A DNA stretch of 64,000 nt from Hsuehochloa calcarea (Eukaryota > Streptophyta > Magnoliopsida > Poales > Poaceae): assembly GCA_036346395.1 (NCBI GenBank), contig CM070604.1, forward strand, positions 4,263,904 to 4,327,903, given 5' to 3'. Positions 11,600 through 23,159 of this stretch are shown here, in pieces. Under the pieces are notes generated by a model. The model did no database searches. It saw only the letters and a program-made list of their open reading frames with translations, and was not told the DNA's origin. A program made the position numbers and the translations under genes. Numbering within the stretch: the stretch's first letter is position 1; the number at the start of each line of letters is the position of its first letter.

Positions 11600-13330
11600 C
11601 GTCATCCACTTGTGTTGTAAGGTGATAGTCTAGCTTGAATAGACTGGAAAGGGCCGCTATGGCCTGCTAGTTTAGTGGGCCGTCGAAGGCTTTCATGTAG
11701 TCCGCAAGGGCATCTCCGTTGAGGCTTGCTCCTTCCGGCAGCGTCCCCACCCTGTTGGTTAGAGTCTCCTGTGCCCTTTGAAGCATGGTCTCGGTACACC
11801 TTTTTTGAGCTAAGCATGCACTGCGTCAGACGGCCGTGAGGTCGAACCTCCTCGACGACCGAGTGGCCTTGGCCAGGTCCGACACCGGGGTGACGAGTAC
11901 TGGATTCTCTGGTGCGCTAAAGAGCTGATCCTCCACCCGGTGCACGCCACTTCGCTTGCTTGATTGTTTGAGCCCTGCACCCGTGGGGACACCAATTGTG
12001 ACTGTTGCTTGATCGAAGCAGGCTTGCGCTGCCCCCATGCCCTACATGGGGTGTTGAGCTGTGGCCAGCCCAGCCTGGCCCTTCTCTTGGCCCCAAAGGG
12101 GCTGGTCTCCTGACCCATTGTACTCCTTCTCCTACTCCTTCCCATCCGAGCAGTTGTCGATGGCAGGCACTGTGCTAGTCTGCACTTGCTACGGGGGTGG
12201 GGGAGTTCGCTTTGCACTAGCTTGGGGGGTGTTGACGGCCAGCCCTTCCGACATGGCCACGGGATTAAAACTCCAGCGGTCTGGGAGGTTGCCTCTACCC
12301 CGGGCGGCCCATGCGTCGGCGTGGCGAGTGGGGTGGATCTGGCCAAGCCTGACGGCCTATGTACTTTTCACCTTGATGTAAGCCTCCGCCTTACGGAGCC
12401 AGTCATCCCTCCCCTCATGCTGTTGCTCCAGACTTGAAGGGGACGGGCTGCCGAGGACTTGATAGAGCGCCTCCCTTAGCTGCCTAGATTAGGAAGAGAA
12501 GAGGTATTGTAGGATCTTGTCGACTTTATCTTTGATCTCTGACGGAGAGGGTTTGGGAGGGGGCGAAGCATTCTGGGCCTACTGGGAAAGGCCCCGCATG
12601 GACCACCCCTCCCATCGACACGGCTCGGCGACGTCCGTTGTCTCTATAGTAGCATTCTGCGTGCCTGCGACGGGGAGACCGATCACGGTCACGACCTGGG
12701 GCACCCCGTAGCTTGTCTTCTCCCGGGCTGGGCTACCTGAGTGTGTGGTGGCTCCCCCGGTTATGGCGATAGTCGTGGTCGTTGTCTCCGTCTTCTTTGC
12801 ACCTCGGGGTGAAGCACGTGGGGTGCTCATCGCCGTCCAAGCGGCACGGAGGTTGGGGCCGGCTCCAGGCACGGTCCTTCTAGTTCCCTCCTCCCTCCTC
12901 TGGCCTCCAGTTCCCAAGCTTGGACTCGGCATGCCATCCATAGCTCAGAGGCACCAGGGAAGCCTGGTGGTGATCGTGTCTGCAGCAGAGATGAAGTCGT
13001 CGAGGGGCGCGACAGTATGATCCTCAATGTAGTCCAGGTGGATGATGACCCGGAAGGAGAGTCCGTGCCACCACCGGTCCGGGAGAAAGGAGCTTACCTC
13101 CATCGTGGGGTGACTGGCCTCATCACTTCGGTTGGCGGGGGTGATCCACACCACTTTGGCAATGGTGCTCGAGTTTGCCGTCCAAGCCCAAATGTTGAGC
13201 GTTCTGGTGTCCTCCTTACCCTCTGAGATGCCTTGAGGCACTGGAGGGAGCACTTTCGGCCGATGACTCGCTCCACTAGCTTCGGTCGCCAAGTATGCAC
13301 CAGGACGCCCTCTAGGCAGAGACGCACCTA
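11600..13330 (-). pseudogene. LINE ORF1 (gag-like) remnant
   Basis: This lies upstream, in LINE sense, of the endonuclease. Minus-strand pieces include VHTWRPKLVERVIGRKCSLQ and WTANSSTIAKVVWITPANRS, then FRVIIHLDYIEDHTVAPLDD. They match the ORF1 (DUF4283-type) of grass LINEs, spread over at least two frames. Further down, LFSAPENPVLVTPVSDLAKA and a basic segment resemble the C-terminal region of the same protein family. Several frameshifts and stops are needed to join the pieces, so the reading frame is dead. The start near 13,330 is approximate. Confidence 0.7.
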
Positions 13331-13906
13331 GAAAAGCATGGTCGAACCGAAGGCATGACTGACGGAGCGCTAAGGCCGAACGTGGAGCTCCATCCCATTG
13401 TACCCCATTGTACGGTTCTATTTTTTACAGAGACATGTCAGATTCAGCTTATCAGCTCAGGCCAAAGAACATCGATCGCTTGCTGAACAGTCCAAATATC
13501 TCCTGCCTGCAACAGCAGTTGAAGCACTGATCAATGCAATGCAGTGCATGGCATGGGGCACAACACAAGCACACAATATACAAATTGATCAATCAATAGG
13601 GCAAAAGAATGGAAAAGGAGAAGGAAAAAAAGATACCCTGCTTCCTGCATGCATGCATGTCTGGTACTTGGGTAGAAAGAGAAAAAGCCTCTTGTTATGC
13701 TGCATCCATGCTGAGGTGTTGCGTTATGAACAGGGGGGTGCCGCCCCGGATTTGGGTGTGTGACCAGATTTCTTCAGTACTTCACTGGCCTTTTGAGTGA
13801 TTTTTCTATGCCTCTGCGTGGCTGCTTGTCTGCCTAGCTACCTCACTGCTGAATGCTGATCCTTGTGTGTTCGTGTGTTAGGTAGCTGCAAGGCATGACT
13901 GCTTGC

Positions 13907-13937
<31 letters not shown>

Positions 13938-16546
13938 GAGGATTTGTGGAGCACACACTCGTTAGTACTACTGATCATTAATTCATGCCTATGCTAGTAC
14001 ATGTAGCAGCTAGAGGTGAGAATCTTGGCCGATCCAACTATCATCCATCTCTTATTCAGAAGATGCAGAGGTGAGAGATCAAAGAACAGTGCTAACTCGA
14101 CCACTTGCTGATGGATACATGTTGTAAATAATGATAAGAAAAATAGGAATGTGAGATACACAAATTTCATGTGGAAAAGGAAAATCCACGACACTCGTGA
14201 AGACAATATCACTATATGATGAGATGCTTACAATGAACCTCTCACTTTTCCCTGTAGACTACATGAATATATTTATAGTGATATATGAAAGATTTCGTGT
14301 AAAAGTAGAACTATGAGTTAGAGTAGGAAACTCAATTCGTATCAGACCCAAACTTAATTTGTATCGCATTCAAACTCGACACAGATGAATGTCCAAGTCA
14401 TTGCTGTTACAGTGGATCAATACATGCGAGTGCACCACCATCTGCAGGGACCATGCTGCCGCCATGCATGCGTGCATGGTCGATCGAGCATAATACAACA
14501 CGAGATCGAACGCGTCGGTCAGTCACAGAGACCGAGGGAAAAAAGCAAGGCTAAATCTGACAGTCCTGGACCATGCATATGCTGGCTGCTGCTGTGCAAA
14601 AGAACAAGATACGACATGTGAGAAGTGATGAGAACGCGCCATGGAAAGAAATATCGTGCATATGCAGGAACCGTGGAAGTATATATGCAGAAGCAGCAGC
14701 CGGTCAATAGTGAATGGATCGTATCGGTGTTTCATGCATGAATGATACGCAAGTGCAGGGATATGCAGGGGCCCTTAAAGATCTCGCATAGCCGTCCCCG
14801 TGTGTTGCTCCAAGATCCGGATGATATCTGGGAGAAGATGGAGAGAAAATTCAGTCACTAATTGGAGCCTTGCTGCCTTCTTTTCAACCCCTGTTTGAGT
14901 CTCTCTCATCAACTAATGCGCATGCTTGTCCAACAGATATGGCCTCGTAGTCGTCTACTCGTACACTTTCTCTAATTGGCCATTTCCTCTTGACAAATCA
15001 GTCAGGTTGGATTATTCAATTTTGCTTCTCTGATGTTCAAATGCTTAATTATTGCTGTACACAAGTCCAACTTGCCCTCGAGTGCTAGCCCATGATACCA
15101 AGGATAAGAACAATTCTTATAACTGCATATATAATCCTGTGATACATGCAATTGGCCGGTTACTGTACTAATTGAAGAAGTCATCAATCGCATGCTTGCA
15201 TGCATGCATGCACGCTTTGGGCAAATAGTACTGATCTGAGCTGAGCATGTATGCATGCATGCTGTAATATAGTAAGGTTAGCTTTGGACAAGCTGCATGT
15301 TTGCCTCCTCGAGTGGCATCAAGAAGCAGGTCAAGAAGACATGGGGAAAGGAAGGCAGGCAGGCAATGGCATGCCTGCATTGCATATGGCTTTTCTCTTT
15401 AACGGCATGAGGTTTCTGTAATTAAAAGCCCCATGGGGAACATTGATTCCCTCCTAATCATCATCATTGTCCCTATTATGCTCTAGACCACTCCAACAGA
15501 GGGCAAAAATATAGTATTTTTCAAGTAGCTTGTATGATGCACCTATGTCGTGGTGTTTATCATCAGGATTGGGCCCGCCTGATGTATAATATTAGGGCAT
15601 TGTCTCTGTCATATATATGCTAATTAATGCGCTTTGCATTTGGTCGTGGTTTTGGTCCTTTGTTGTTATCCTCTTAATTCCCCTGAGATGGCCCAAATCG
15701 AGGTTAGCTTTTTAAATAATAAAACTAGGGTATGATGTCATTTCAGATTATTATAAATATGATCAGTTGGACTTGTGTACTGTTTCATGCATGAGTTTTA
15801 GTGATGTGATCAGTGCTGAACAGCTATTTGTAAAGTCCCATAAGATTGTTTGTGATTTTGCATTACAATATTAATTCATTTGACCTTCTGTTGCTTTCAG
15901 TTTCAGAGGATTTGGTACTATCATTAAGTGGCATTCTGTGAAAGTACTATTTTATTAGTCACAAGGGACCTGCTCAATAATTAATGAAGGGACCTAATCT
16001 AAAATTAAGCTGGGATTTCTGTGTAAGGACAGAAGCATGGATATATGTACATGTTATCCTAGATTTAATTGCCTAAAGTGTTTATTCCCAATTGGCCCAT
16101 GCACATTTGTTTGTATAACTTGCAATGATGGAGGCTCTTTCAGAGAGAGAATTTGAGGTGTTGGACTATTTGTTGACCAGATCTGAACTTATTTCAGATT
16201 TCAGAGAAGTGAAACTTCTCATATTGCTGCAACTTTGTAGCTGTACTCTTAATTTTTCCACACCAGGTGAGATGAATCCTTGGTATCTTACTGAGCAGAT
16301 GCATTTGTACTCATGTTCCTTTCACTTTCTCAAGAGCCATGCATCCAAGAAGAGGGAACTTGTATGCTACTAGTATTTTGCTGCTCTATTTGACACTGTA
16401 TATATACTACCATTTGCTTTACTCTAGAGAATGCACGCATTGAAAGAGAAAATGCAGCATTAGTACAGTACTCTAGTATTGTTGTTTCAATAAAAACATA
16501 GATGATGCATGCTTTTCTCTTCAGAACATGCACTGACATAAAGGTT
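13331..16546. other. Intergenic DNA between the LINE and the MULE
   Basis: No intact gene. About 14,120-14,380 reads like a copia LTR fragment (GTGGAAAAGGAAAATCCACG, ATATTTATAGTGATAT), weakly supported. ATGCATGC-rich patches lie at 15,190-15,260. Open frames here are short and unrecognised. Confidence 0.4.
13908..13937. repeat. (TTGCTG)n hexanucleotide repeat
   Basis: About five TTGCTG units in tandem. Confidence 0.9.
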
Positions 16547-16556
16547 GCATCTCATG
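16547..16556. repeat. Target-site duplication of MULE 1, left copy
   Basis: GCATCTCATG, identical to 23,601-23,610. Each copy directly abuts an element end (GAATTTTT... on the left, ...AAAAATTC on the right). MULEs typically make 8-11-bp duplications. Confidence 0.85.
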
Positions 16557-17020
16557 GAATTTTTGCCGTATATAGTAACTTTTGAAGTAGTATTTGCAAG
16601 ATTGACCACCGCGCAAGCGTGTTTGCAAATTTAGCACCGTTGCCGCACAGCCGCAATGTGAGAGCGCTCCCGCCCGCCACCTCACCCCGTTGTCGTACGG
16701 CCGCCGTGCGGCACCGCCGCCACGTGCCCCTCCCCGCCGGCCCCACCACCACATCACCTCGTTGTCGCACGGCGGCCGTGCGGCAATGCCCCACACGCCG
16801 TCACGTGTCGTAGGTTAGGGTTACTTAGGGTTTAGTCAGTTTTTAAAATTAGAGGTTCGCGTCTGTTTGTATGGATTTTTAAATATAGCAAACGAGTTCC
16901 AAAAATCACAAAATTTATGTGGAGCCTCCCGACACATTTTACTTGCGTAAATTTTCTATAATTTTATTCCTTCATAATTTTTCTCATAATTTCATATAAG
17001 TGTACTGTTTATACGAATTT
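16557..17020 (+). repeat. MULE 1 left terminal inverted repeat
   Basis: About 465 bp, homologous in inverted orientation to 23,160-23,600. It contains two near-palindromic GCACGG/CCGTGC clusters at 16,690-16,713 and 16,762-16,786. Confidence 0.8.
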
Positions 17021-17442
17021 ACAAATGTAGAAATTGAGCTCCAAAAATTATGAATTCTATTTTGAAGGCTCCTCACGCAATGGACTTGAATGTGTACTGT
17101 TTAGACAATTTTATATGTGTTCTGGAATTGTAAAATTTAGGATTTAGGTCGCAAAAGTTTGGATTTTAGGTTTCAAAATTAGGATTTCATGATTTCATGT
17201 GACTTGGAATGTATGGGGAAAAAGCTGCATTGCAACTCTATTCGAGATGTCAATATACAATATGGCGCTTGAGTACACACATAACAACCAAAATACGCAT
17301 TTAAATATAGAAAAACAAAATATAAAGACAAATATACCTAAACATAATGGCATAACACGAGATATACCAAGTCTAGGTAAGCTTTTGCATGAACCGGGAT
17401 GAAGGAGGATAGGGTATTATCACATGTAACCTGATGAAATAG

Positions 17443-17741
17443 AACACTCTTTGTTAATTTAGTAGTCTACTGTAGATGATATTCTTTAATACTATACTGT
17501 CCCACATGCTAGATAAGCTTGTGCATGAACCAACTGAGGGAAATGAGTGACACGCAGATCATATAACGATGTACCATAACCTCCGACTCGTGTGCGTTTC
17601 GAATGCTACGGTACATCGTTATATGATGTGCACACCACACATTTCTCTCAGTTGGTTCATGCACAAGCTTATCTAGCTTGTGGTACAATGCAATATTAAA
17701 GAATATCATCCACAGTAGACTGCTAAATTAACAAAGAGTGT
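17443..17741. repeat. Foldback element, ~135-bp arms
   Basis: Arm 17,443-~17,576 and arm ~17,607-17,741 are close inverted repeats around a ~30-nt loop. Shared blocks: ACACTCTTTGTTAATTTAG, AAGCTTGTGCATGAACCAAC and ATCATATAACGATGTACC. A degenerate third copy of AAGCTT.TGCATGAACC lies at about 17,372. Either a small MITE nested in the MULE or a long hairpin able to make small RNAs. Confidence 0.75.
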
Positions 17742-17989
17742 CCTATAGCATAAAAAATATATATCTGCAACTAGTCTCCGCGGCAATCTCTTTTCTTGGT
17801 AAGCTCACCTCATCACATAGTAGCACCTTCGATGCATGTTGATTGGTGTTTGCAGTCTTTTTAAGCTAGTAGCACCTTCGTTGTCTTCCGACATTCTACA
17901 TTTTCTAGACACGTTGCTTTCTCTACAGGAATGCTTGTCTCAGGGCTGTTATTTAATGATGTGTGCAACTAGTCTTCGTGGTGCCATTG

Positions 17990-18500
17990 CGAGTGCCCCT
18001 TGTCTCGGGGCTGCCCACAATGGCAGCGAGTATCGAAGTCGTCCATGGCCTGTGATTACATGATGTTAGTGGATCATACAGTAAGAAACGTAACAATGAT
18101 CTAAATTGTATATAACTCACATCTTCGATACGGAGTGCGCCCGGTCGGTTGGTCTCAGTCGAAGGAGCCTTCCCCTTGTCGTGGGACTCTCTACGTTGGG
18201 CTGGTATGTCGAAGTCGTCCATATCCTACGATTCCATGATGTAAGTACATTGTATAGTCAAACGTAACAAGGATGTAAATTCTTCACAACTCATGTCGCC
18301 AATATGGATTACGCCCAGGCGACCAAATACGCTACGGCGGTTGGGCTCAGCCGCATGAGCCTTTCCCTTCCCCTTGTCGTGGGGTTCTTCACGTCGGGCT
18401 GGTATGTCGAAGTCGTCCATTCCTGCGATTCAATGATGTAAGTGCACCGTACAGTCAAAAACGTAACAACGATGTAAATTCTTCATAACTCATATCGTCG
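17990..18500 (-). repeat. Tandem array of ~175-200-bp units, coding-like
   Basis: Three units are seen. Their GTCGTCCAT markers lie near 18,039, 18,213 and 18,410. On the minus strand each can encode MDDFDIPA(R/Q)R.E.HDKGK followed by DMSYEEFTSLLRF-like residues. Unit lengths differ and the units are separated by stops. It looks like amplification of one exon-intron segment of the element's own gene. Confidence 0.75.
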
Positions 18501-19470
18501 ATATGGATTATGACCAGTCGAGTCTTGGGCTCCTTCGGTGCCTCCTCAACAGGGTCTGGTACATAAGGTTTCCACCGTACGAAGGTCTCGGCCCGCATCG
18601 AGTAGTTCAGCATGTACTTCTGCTGGATGAACACCCTATCGTACATCTCTGGGCCGTCGATCCACTGTAAGAAGTGGTAGCGCATCTCAAGCTGCCATTA
18701 CATAGGGACGAAGTTAAAAATTTATGGAATTCAACGTAGGGAGATGAAAATTAATGCATGCGAAAGAAACGCTTATGAGGTGGTGCCCACACGTGTAGTA
18801 CGTCAGGGCGGAGCGCTGCCCAACTAAGAGAGTGTCGGCATCAAACCCTCATTGGAAGCCTTCTTCTTGCGGCAATACGAGTGAACGCACCGCGATATCG
18901 ATGCCACGTAAGGCACCTTCGATTACATAATTCTCCCGGTTGGACCACCGGCCTGGTGTGTGTACTCGTCGGTACCATTCGAGCTTGGGTCGGTGTCCTC
19001 GTCGGACTGCAACATGAGAGGCTCATCCGGTAGATACTCATGGAAGTCGATGCGGGCCGACCACCACATTTTTGCCCCTCATTTGGCACAAAATTAGGCG
19101 TGAGACTTCCCTCTGAGGCTGCACATTTTGTGTTGCCATCTTTAAGCTCAGGCTGCGCTTGCCCGCTTGTAGAGGCCCTGGCAACATCAGGGTTTTCCAG
19201 CGCCCTTTGTACAAAATTCACGTACACCATAGGCTTCCCGTGAATGGCCGCCTCGGGCTGGGAGGCAATCTCCGTGTACTGCCTCCATACTATGCTTCCA
19301 TTCACCTTGATTCGTGCAGGTAAACGCCTCGATCAAAACTTTCTTCGTCGTTGCCTCTGCGACAAAATCCCTCCAGATGCAGATTCGAAGCTCGTGAATA
19401 TTCATTGCGTGGAGCCCCTCCGCCCGGACTACCTTGCATTTGCATCTCGACAAGTCCAATTGAATAATCT
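18455..19470 (-). pseudogene. Decayed MULE-associated gene (GRF-like and transposase N-terminal remnants)
   Basis: Minus-strand pieces: PMVYVNFVQRALENPDVARA, similar to the N-terminal linker of grass MULE transposases; then an acidic EYLPDEPLMLQSDEDTDPSS stretch in another frame; then YYTCGHHL and LQWIDGPEMYD with FVRWKPYVP. The last pieces resemble GRF-type zinc finger proteins, in which WIDGPEM is common. Frames change at least twice and there are stops. The upstream end is cut by the nested retrotransposon at 19,471. No DDE catalytic core is present. Assignments are by family recall and moderately uncertain. Confidence 0.5.
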
Positions 19471-20050
19471 AGACCTGCCATTATGAGTTAATGGAGTATT
19501 TTTGTGATTAATGACAAATCTATATGTGAGACTAACAATTCTATTGATATCCCTATTGTGTAGTTTTATTTGGATGAAAAGGTTAAAAAAACAAATAGGT
19601 ATGCATTTGACATCAAATTCTTATATCTTGTTACATTCCTCGGATCCAAAATATAGGTTGAACTCCACCAGAAGTCTAACTTGAATATGTGCATATGTTC
19701 TTTTTACACATTCATGTATGCACATATTTAGGGAGTTCACTCTATGTTTTGTGGTTTCTTTAGTATTGATCCATATTTCTTTATCCACATGTACTTGGAT
19801 CTCTACTTTGAAACATACCATTGAGTATATAAAACTTGTGTAGTTCATATATATCCATATGTTCTTATATTCAATTATTTGTATTTGTGATGGTTGTCAT
19901 CAATTACCAAAGAGGGAAAGATTGAAGTATTTTGACCCACCATTATGAGTTAATGGTATGTTGTGGTAATTAATAAAAATCACATTGTGGTACTAACATT
20001 TTCCATGAGTTGGTGAAATAGGTTGAGTTCCATGATGACGATGACTTGGG

Positions 20051-20345
20051 ATGACATCATGAGTTGATTGCCATCAAGTCAAGTGAAGGATGCATCATGT
20101 ATTGATGCATATCAAGATCTCGAAGAGAAGATGATCATGAGTTGACCATCAAGTCAAGAGAAGGCACATCATGTGTTGATGGAGGGCACGTGAAAAAAAT
20201 CATCATGTGTTGATATTCAAGTCAAGATTCGGGATGAAGGATGTCATCATGTGTTGATGGATATCAAGACAAGATCCCAAAGTGAAGAAGATCATCATGC
20301 GTTGATAATATTCAAGTCAAGAACCCAAACTTGAAGTAAAGATGT
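20051..20345 (+). repeat. Degenerate ~60-bp tandem repeats (ATCATGTGTTGAT)
   Basis: Five or so units share ATCATG(T/A)GTTGAT, then a variable spacer, then TCAAGTCAAGA. They lie in the proposed U3 of the LTR. Confidence 0.75.
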
Positions 20346-20756
20346 GCATCATTATGCTTCAAGAGGATGTGCAAGGCAAAGGTATGACTAGCTAGGGCTA
20401 AGGATGTGTTCCTAATCTTTTACCGGTCTCGGTGTTTGGTTGGGAGATCAGATTGCTAGTATAGGTTATCGTACTATTAAGAGGGGTCTTACCTAGTAGC
20501 TTGAGTTTCATCACGTGTTGATAGCTCAATCTTGATTACTGTATCTCACCATGGCATGATGCTAGTATTTGCTAATGTGTTATGCAAATAGTCGAGGCTC
20601 ATGCATTTTATCCTTGTAGTATGTGACTATACTTTGCAAATGTATTTTACAAATGGTTGAAGTTCATGTACCTACACCTTGTTGCATAATCTAAGTTTGC
20701 AAATGTGTTTTGTAAATTAATAAGGTTCATGCATTGCTTTGATTTGAGCTTCTGGA

Positions 20757-21310
20757 AAATTATTTTGAAAACGGTATGACCGCTGTTGATAAGCGGTACT
20801 ACCGCAAGTCGGAAGTACCGATATTTATTTGGCGGTACGTATTTTTCAGAGAGCGTGTTTTTTGGATGTTTTAAATCTCTGATAATCGGAATGACCGTAT
20901 TTGAACTATGGTACTACCGTAGGTAGGTAGTACCGACAAAATATATGGCAGTACGTAAAATACAGAGAGTGTGTTTTCGAGTGGTTTTCTACTCTCTGAA
21001 AATTAGAACGACCGCACTTTAGCTGCGATACTACCGCAAGTAGGTAGTACTGATATTTATGTTGCGGTACGTATATTACAGAGAGCGTGTTTTTGGGAGT
21101 TCTAATCTCCCTTGAATCGGTATGACCACATTCTCTTGAGCGGTACTACCGGAGTGTGGTAGTACCAATATTTACATGGCGGTACGAGTTTTCCAGAGAA
21201 GGTGTTTTTGAGAATTCTTGAGCTCTGAAAAACGGAAGCTCTGTTCTAGCCGAGCAGTACGACCGCGATGCGGTAGTACTGATTTCTAGTTAGCGGTAGT
21301 ACCGTAACTT
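20757..21310 (+). repeat. ~118-bp tandem repeats with GCGGTACTACCGC palindromes
   Basis: Five degenerate units each carry GCGGTACTACCGCAAG-like palindromes, then (A/G)GTAGTACCGA, a GCGGTACGTA box and CAGAGAG(C/T)GTGTTTT. They lie between the first repeat array and the TATA box, i.e. in the LTR promoter region. Confidence 0.85.
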
Positions 21311-22199
21311 TATGTGTAACAGCTAGTTTAGAGCATTAAATGCTACTGTTCCGACCGTTGAGCCGAAAATCGGTAGTACCGGGTTTCAACGGCGGTACTA
21401 CCGCAAATCCTGATTTTTACAGAAAAGTGGTCGTAACGTCTAGTTTCGGTAGTGGGGGCTATAAATACCCCCTTGGTGGGTTGTGAATAACTTTTGACAC
21501 TTCATTTCATTCTATTGAGCTAGTGCGAGCTTCTCCTCTAAATTATGCATGTATTGCACCTTGTGAGCAAGGAGAGAGATCTCAGTTGCATGTGTTGCAT
21601 CTAGAGTTGGATTTCGTATCCACTTGAGCTTGTGCATTCGTTGCACGTGGTGAGAGTCAAGCAAGGGGCTTGATTTATTACTCTTGGAGTTTGCCGACTA
21701 CTAGACGGCGTTGGAGATGTCGTGTCTGGTGATCTCTTCAAAGAAGATTGTGAAGAGGTCAGGCGTGTTGTGAAGGTTGGAGCTTACCTACCCGGAGAGA
21801 GAAAGAGCCACCACTAGTGGAATTGAGGTGTTTGCTTAATTCGTGGAGCCGGTTCAATTAGTTTGGGCTTACCTCAACGTGGATTATGGGAGACCGAGCA
21901 AATCTTCGAACACTACGGTAAATATCCTTGTGTCTTTGTGGTTTGCTCTCTAGTGATTTACGTTGTGCAATTTATATTCCTATAATTAAATTGCTTTAAT
22001 ATCTTTGTATATTTGCTATCACTGATATAGTTTTATATTGTTGGTGCACTTAGTGAGACTAGTTGTTTTAGGCCTTAATTGTGCAAAACCGATTTGACTT
22101 ACTCTTCCGCAATAGAAATCGGTTTTACCCAAAAGATTTTTAAAACCGCCTATTCAACCCCCCCCCCCCCGGCTCTAGTCGGTCTCCTCAATCTTACAC

Positions 22200-22800
22200 C
22201 AACCCATAGGGTCCTGATCGTATGAGAACATAGCCATTAAACATAAACAAGTCTTGCATGTTTGAAAATACCTAAAGCTACGCCAACCCCATCCGCTATT
22301 ATCTAAAACACTAACAGGTCCAACCCATATGTGTAATTAAATACGATAAATTACATGCAAATGATGGTAATTAATTACCCCTTAATTAATTAATTACCAC
22401 TAAATAAATTACTAGTAGTTCATTTCCACTAATTTATTAGCACTAAACTAATTTTTTACCAGAAAAGTAACTAATTACAACTAAACTTACTAATAATGAT
22501 TGGTTAATTAGCTCCAAACTAACTAATTATGACTGATTAATTACCACTAAAAAATACAACTTCATTTCCAATAAGTTATTTATGACTACGGTAATTAATT
22601 ACCTCTACACTAATTCATTACAAGTGGACTAATTAATTATCCCTAAACTAACTAATTACGACTAGCTGACTAAGATTGATTATTTACGACTACGGTAATA
22701 ACGCAAAAGCACCTGGAAAATTACATGCCCTTCGGGGAAAAGCAATAAAAAAGGTCGAGCGACAAGCGACGAGAAGCAAGAAAATACTTAATCTCCCAAT
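22200..22800. repeat. AT-rich degenerate TTAATTACCACTAA repeats
   Basis: Irregular recurrence of TTAATTACCACTAA and AACTAATTACGACT motifs inside MULE 1. A similar composition occurs in MULE 2 (56,640-57,400). No coding sense. Confidence 0.6.
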
Positions 22801-22900
22801 AAAATTAACTATGTTACGTTATCTGAGTTCTTAGCGACGAGCGCCAGAACGAGAATCGAAATGCAATTGAGATGAGCGAAGAGTGACTGCGAGAGTTCAA

Positions 22901-22908
22901 TATTTATA
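22901..22908 (-). promoter_or_regulatory. TATA box of a MULE 1 minus-strand transcript
   Basis: CTATAAATA on the minus strand sits just inside the right TIR region. It points toward the decayed minus-strand coding remnants, so it is likely the element's own promoter. Confidence 0.5.
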
Positions 22909-23159
22909 GCCGGTCGAAGGAGGAGCCGCGGCATTGGCGCCGGGAATTCTGTAAGCGTTGGCACTAGAATTTCTGGACGATGTAACGGATGTGCGGAGGA
23001 GGGAGAAGAGACGGTGAAATTAGTGGGAGGGGCTGGGCTTCGGAGCATCTCCCAACGACAGCTGCGAGAGAGGGCCACCACTCGACGGTCGTGCGGCAAT
23101 GGGTGGGGGAGGGCACGCGACTACTGCGGTAAGTAATTTGTCAGGTGGTCACTACCTTT

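Larger units (their letters stand above)
19471..22199 (+). mobile_element. Nested copia-like retrotransposon, internally deleted
   Basis: The 3' LTR appears to be ~19,928-22,199: it has a GGCTATAAATACCCCC promoter near 21,459 and a C-run before GGCTCTAGTCGGTCTCCTC at the end. Just before it, a polypurine-like AAAGAGGGAAAGATTG (about 19,910) follows CATCAATTACC, as in Sirevirus-type copia elements. At 19,471-19,560 the first ~90 bp of an LTR is repeated (shared CATTATGAGTTAATGG). So a stub of 5' LTR, a short 3' internal stretch and a 3' LTR remain; gag and pol are gone. Exact ends and target duplication are uncertain. Confidence 0.55.

Noticed and set aside
20757..21310. CRISPR-like appearance of regular repeats
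   Set aside because: Units are ~118 bp, diverged and contiguous without unique spacers, in a plant LTR.
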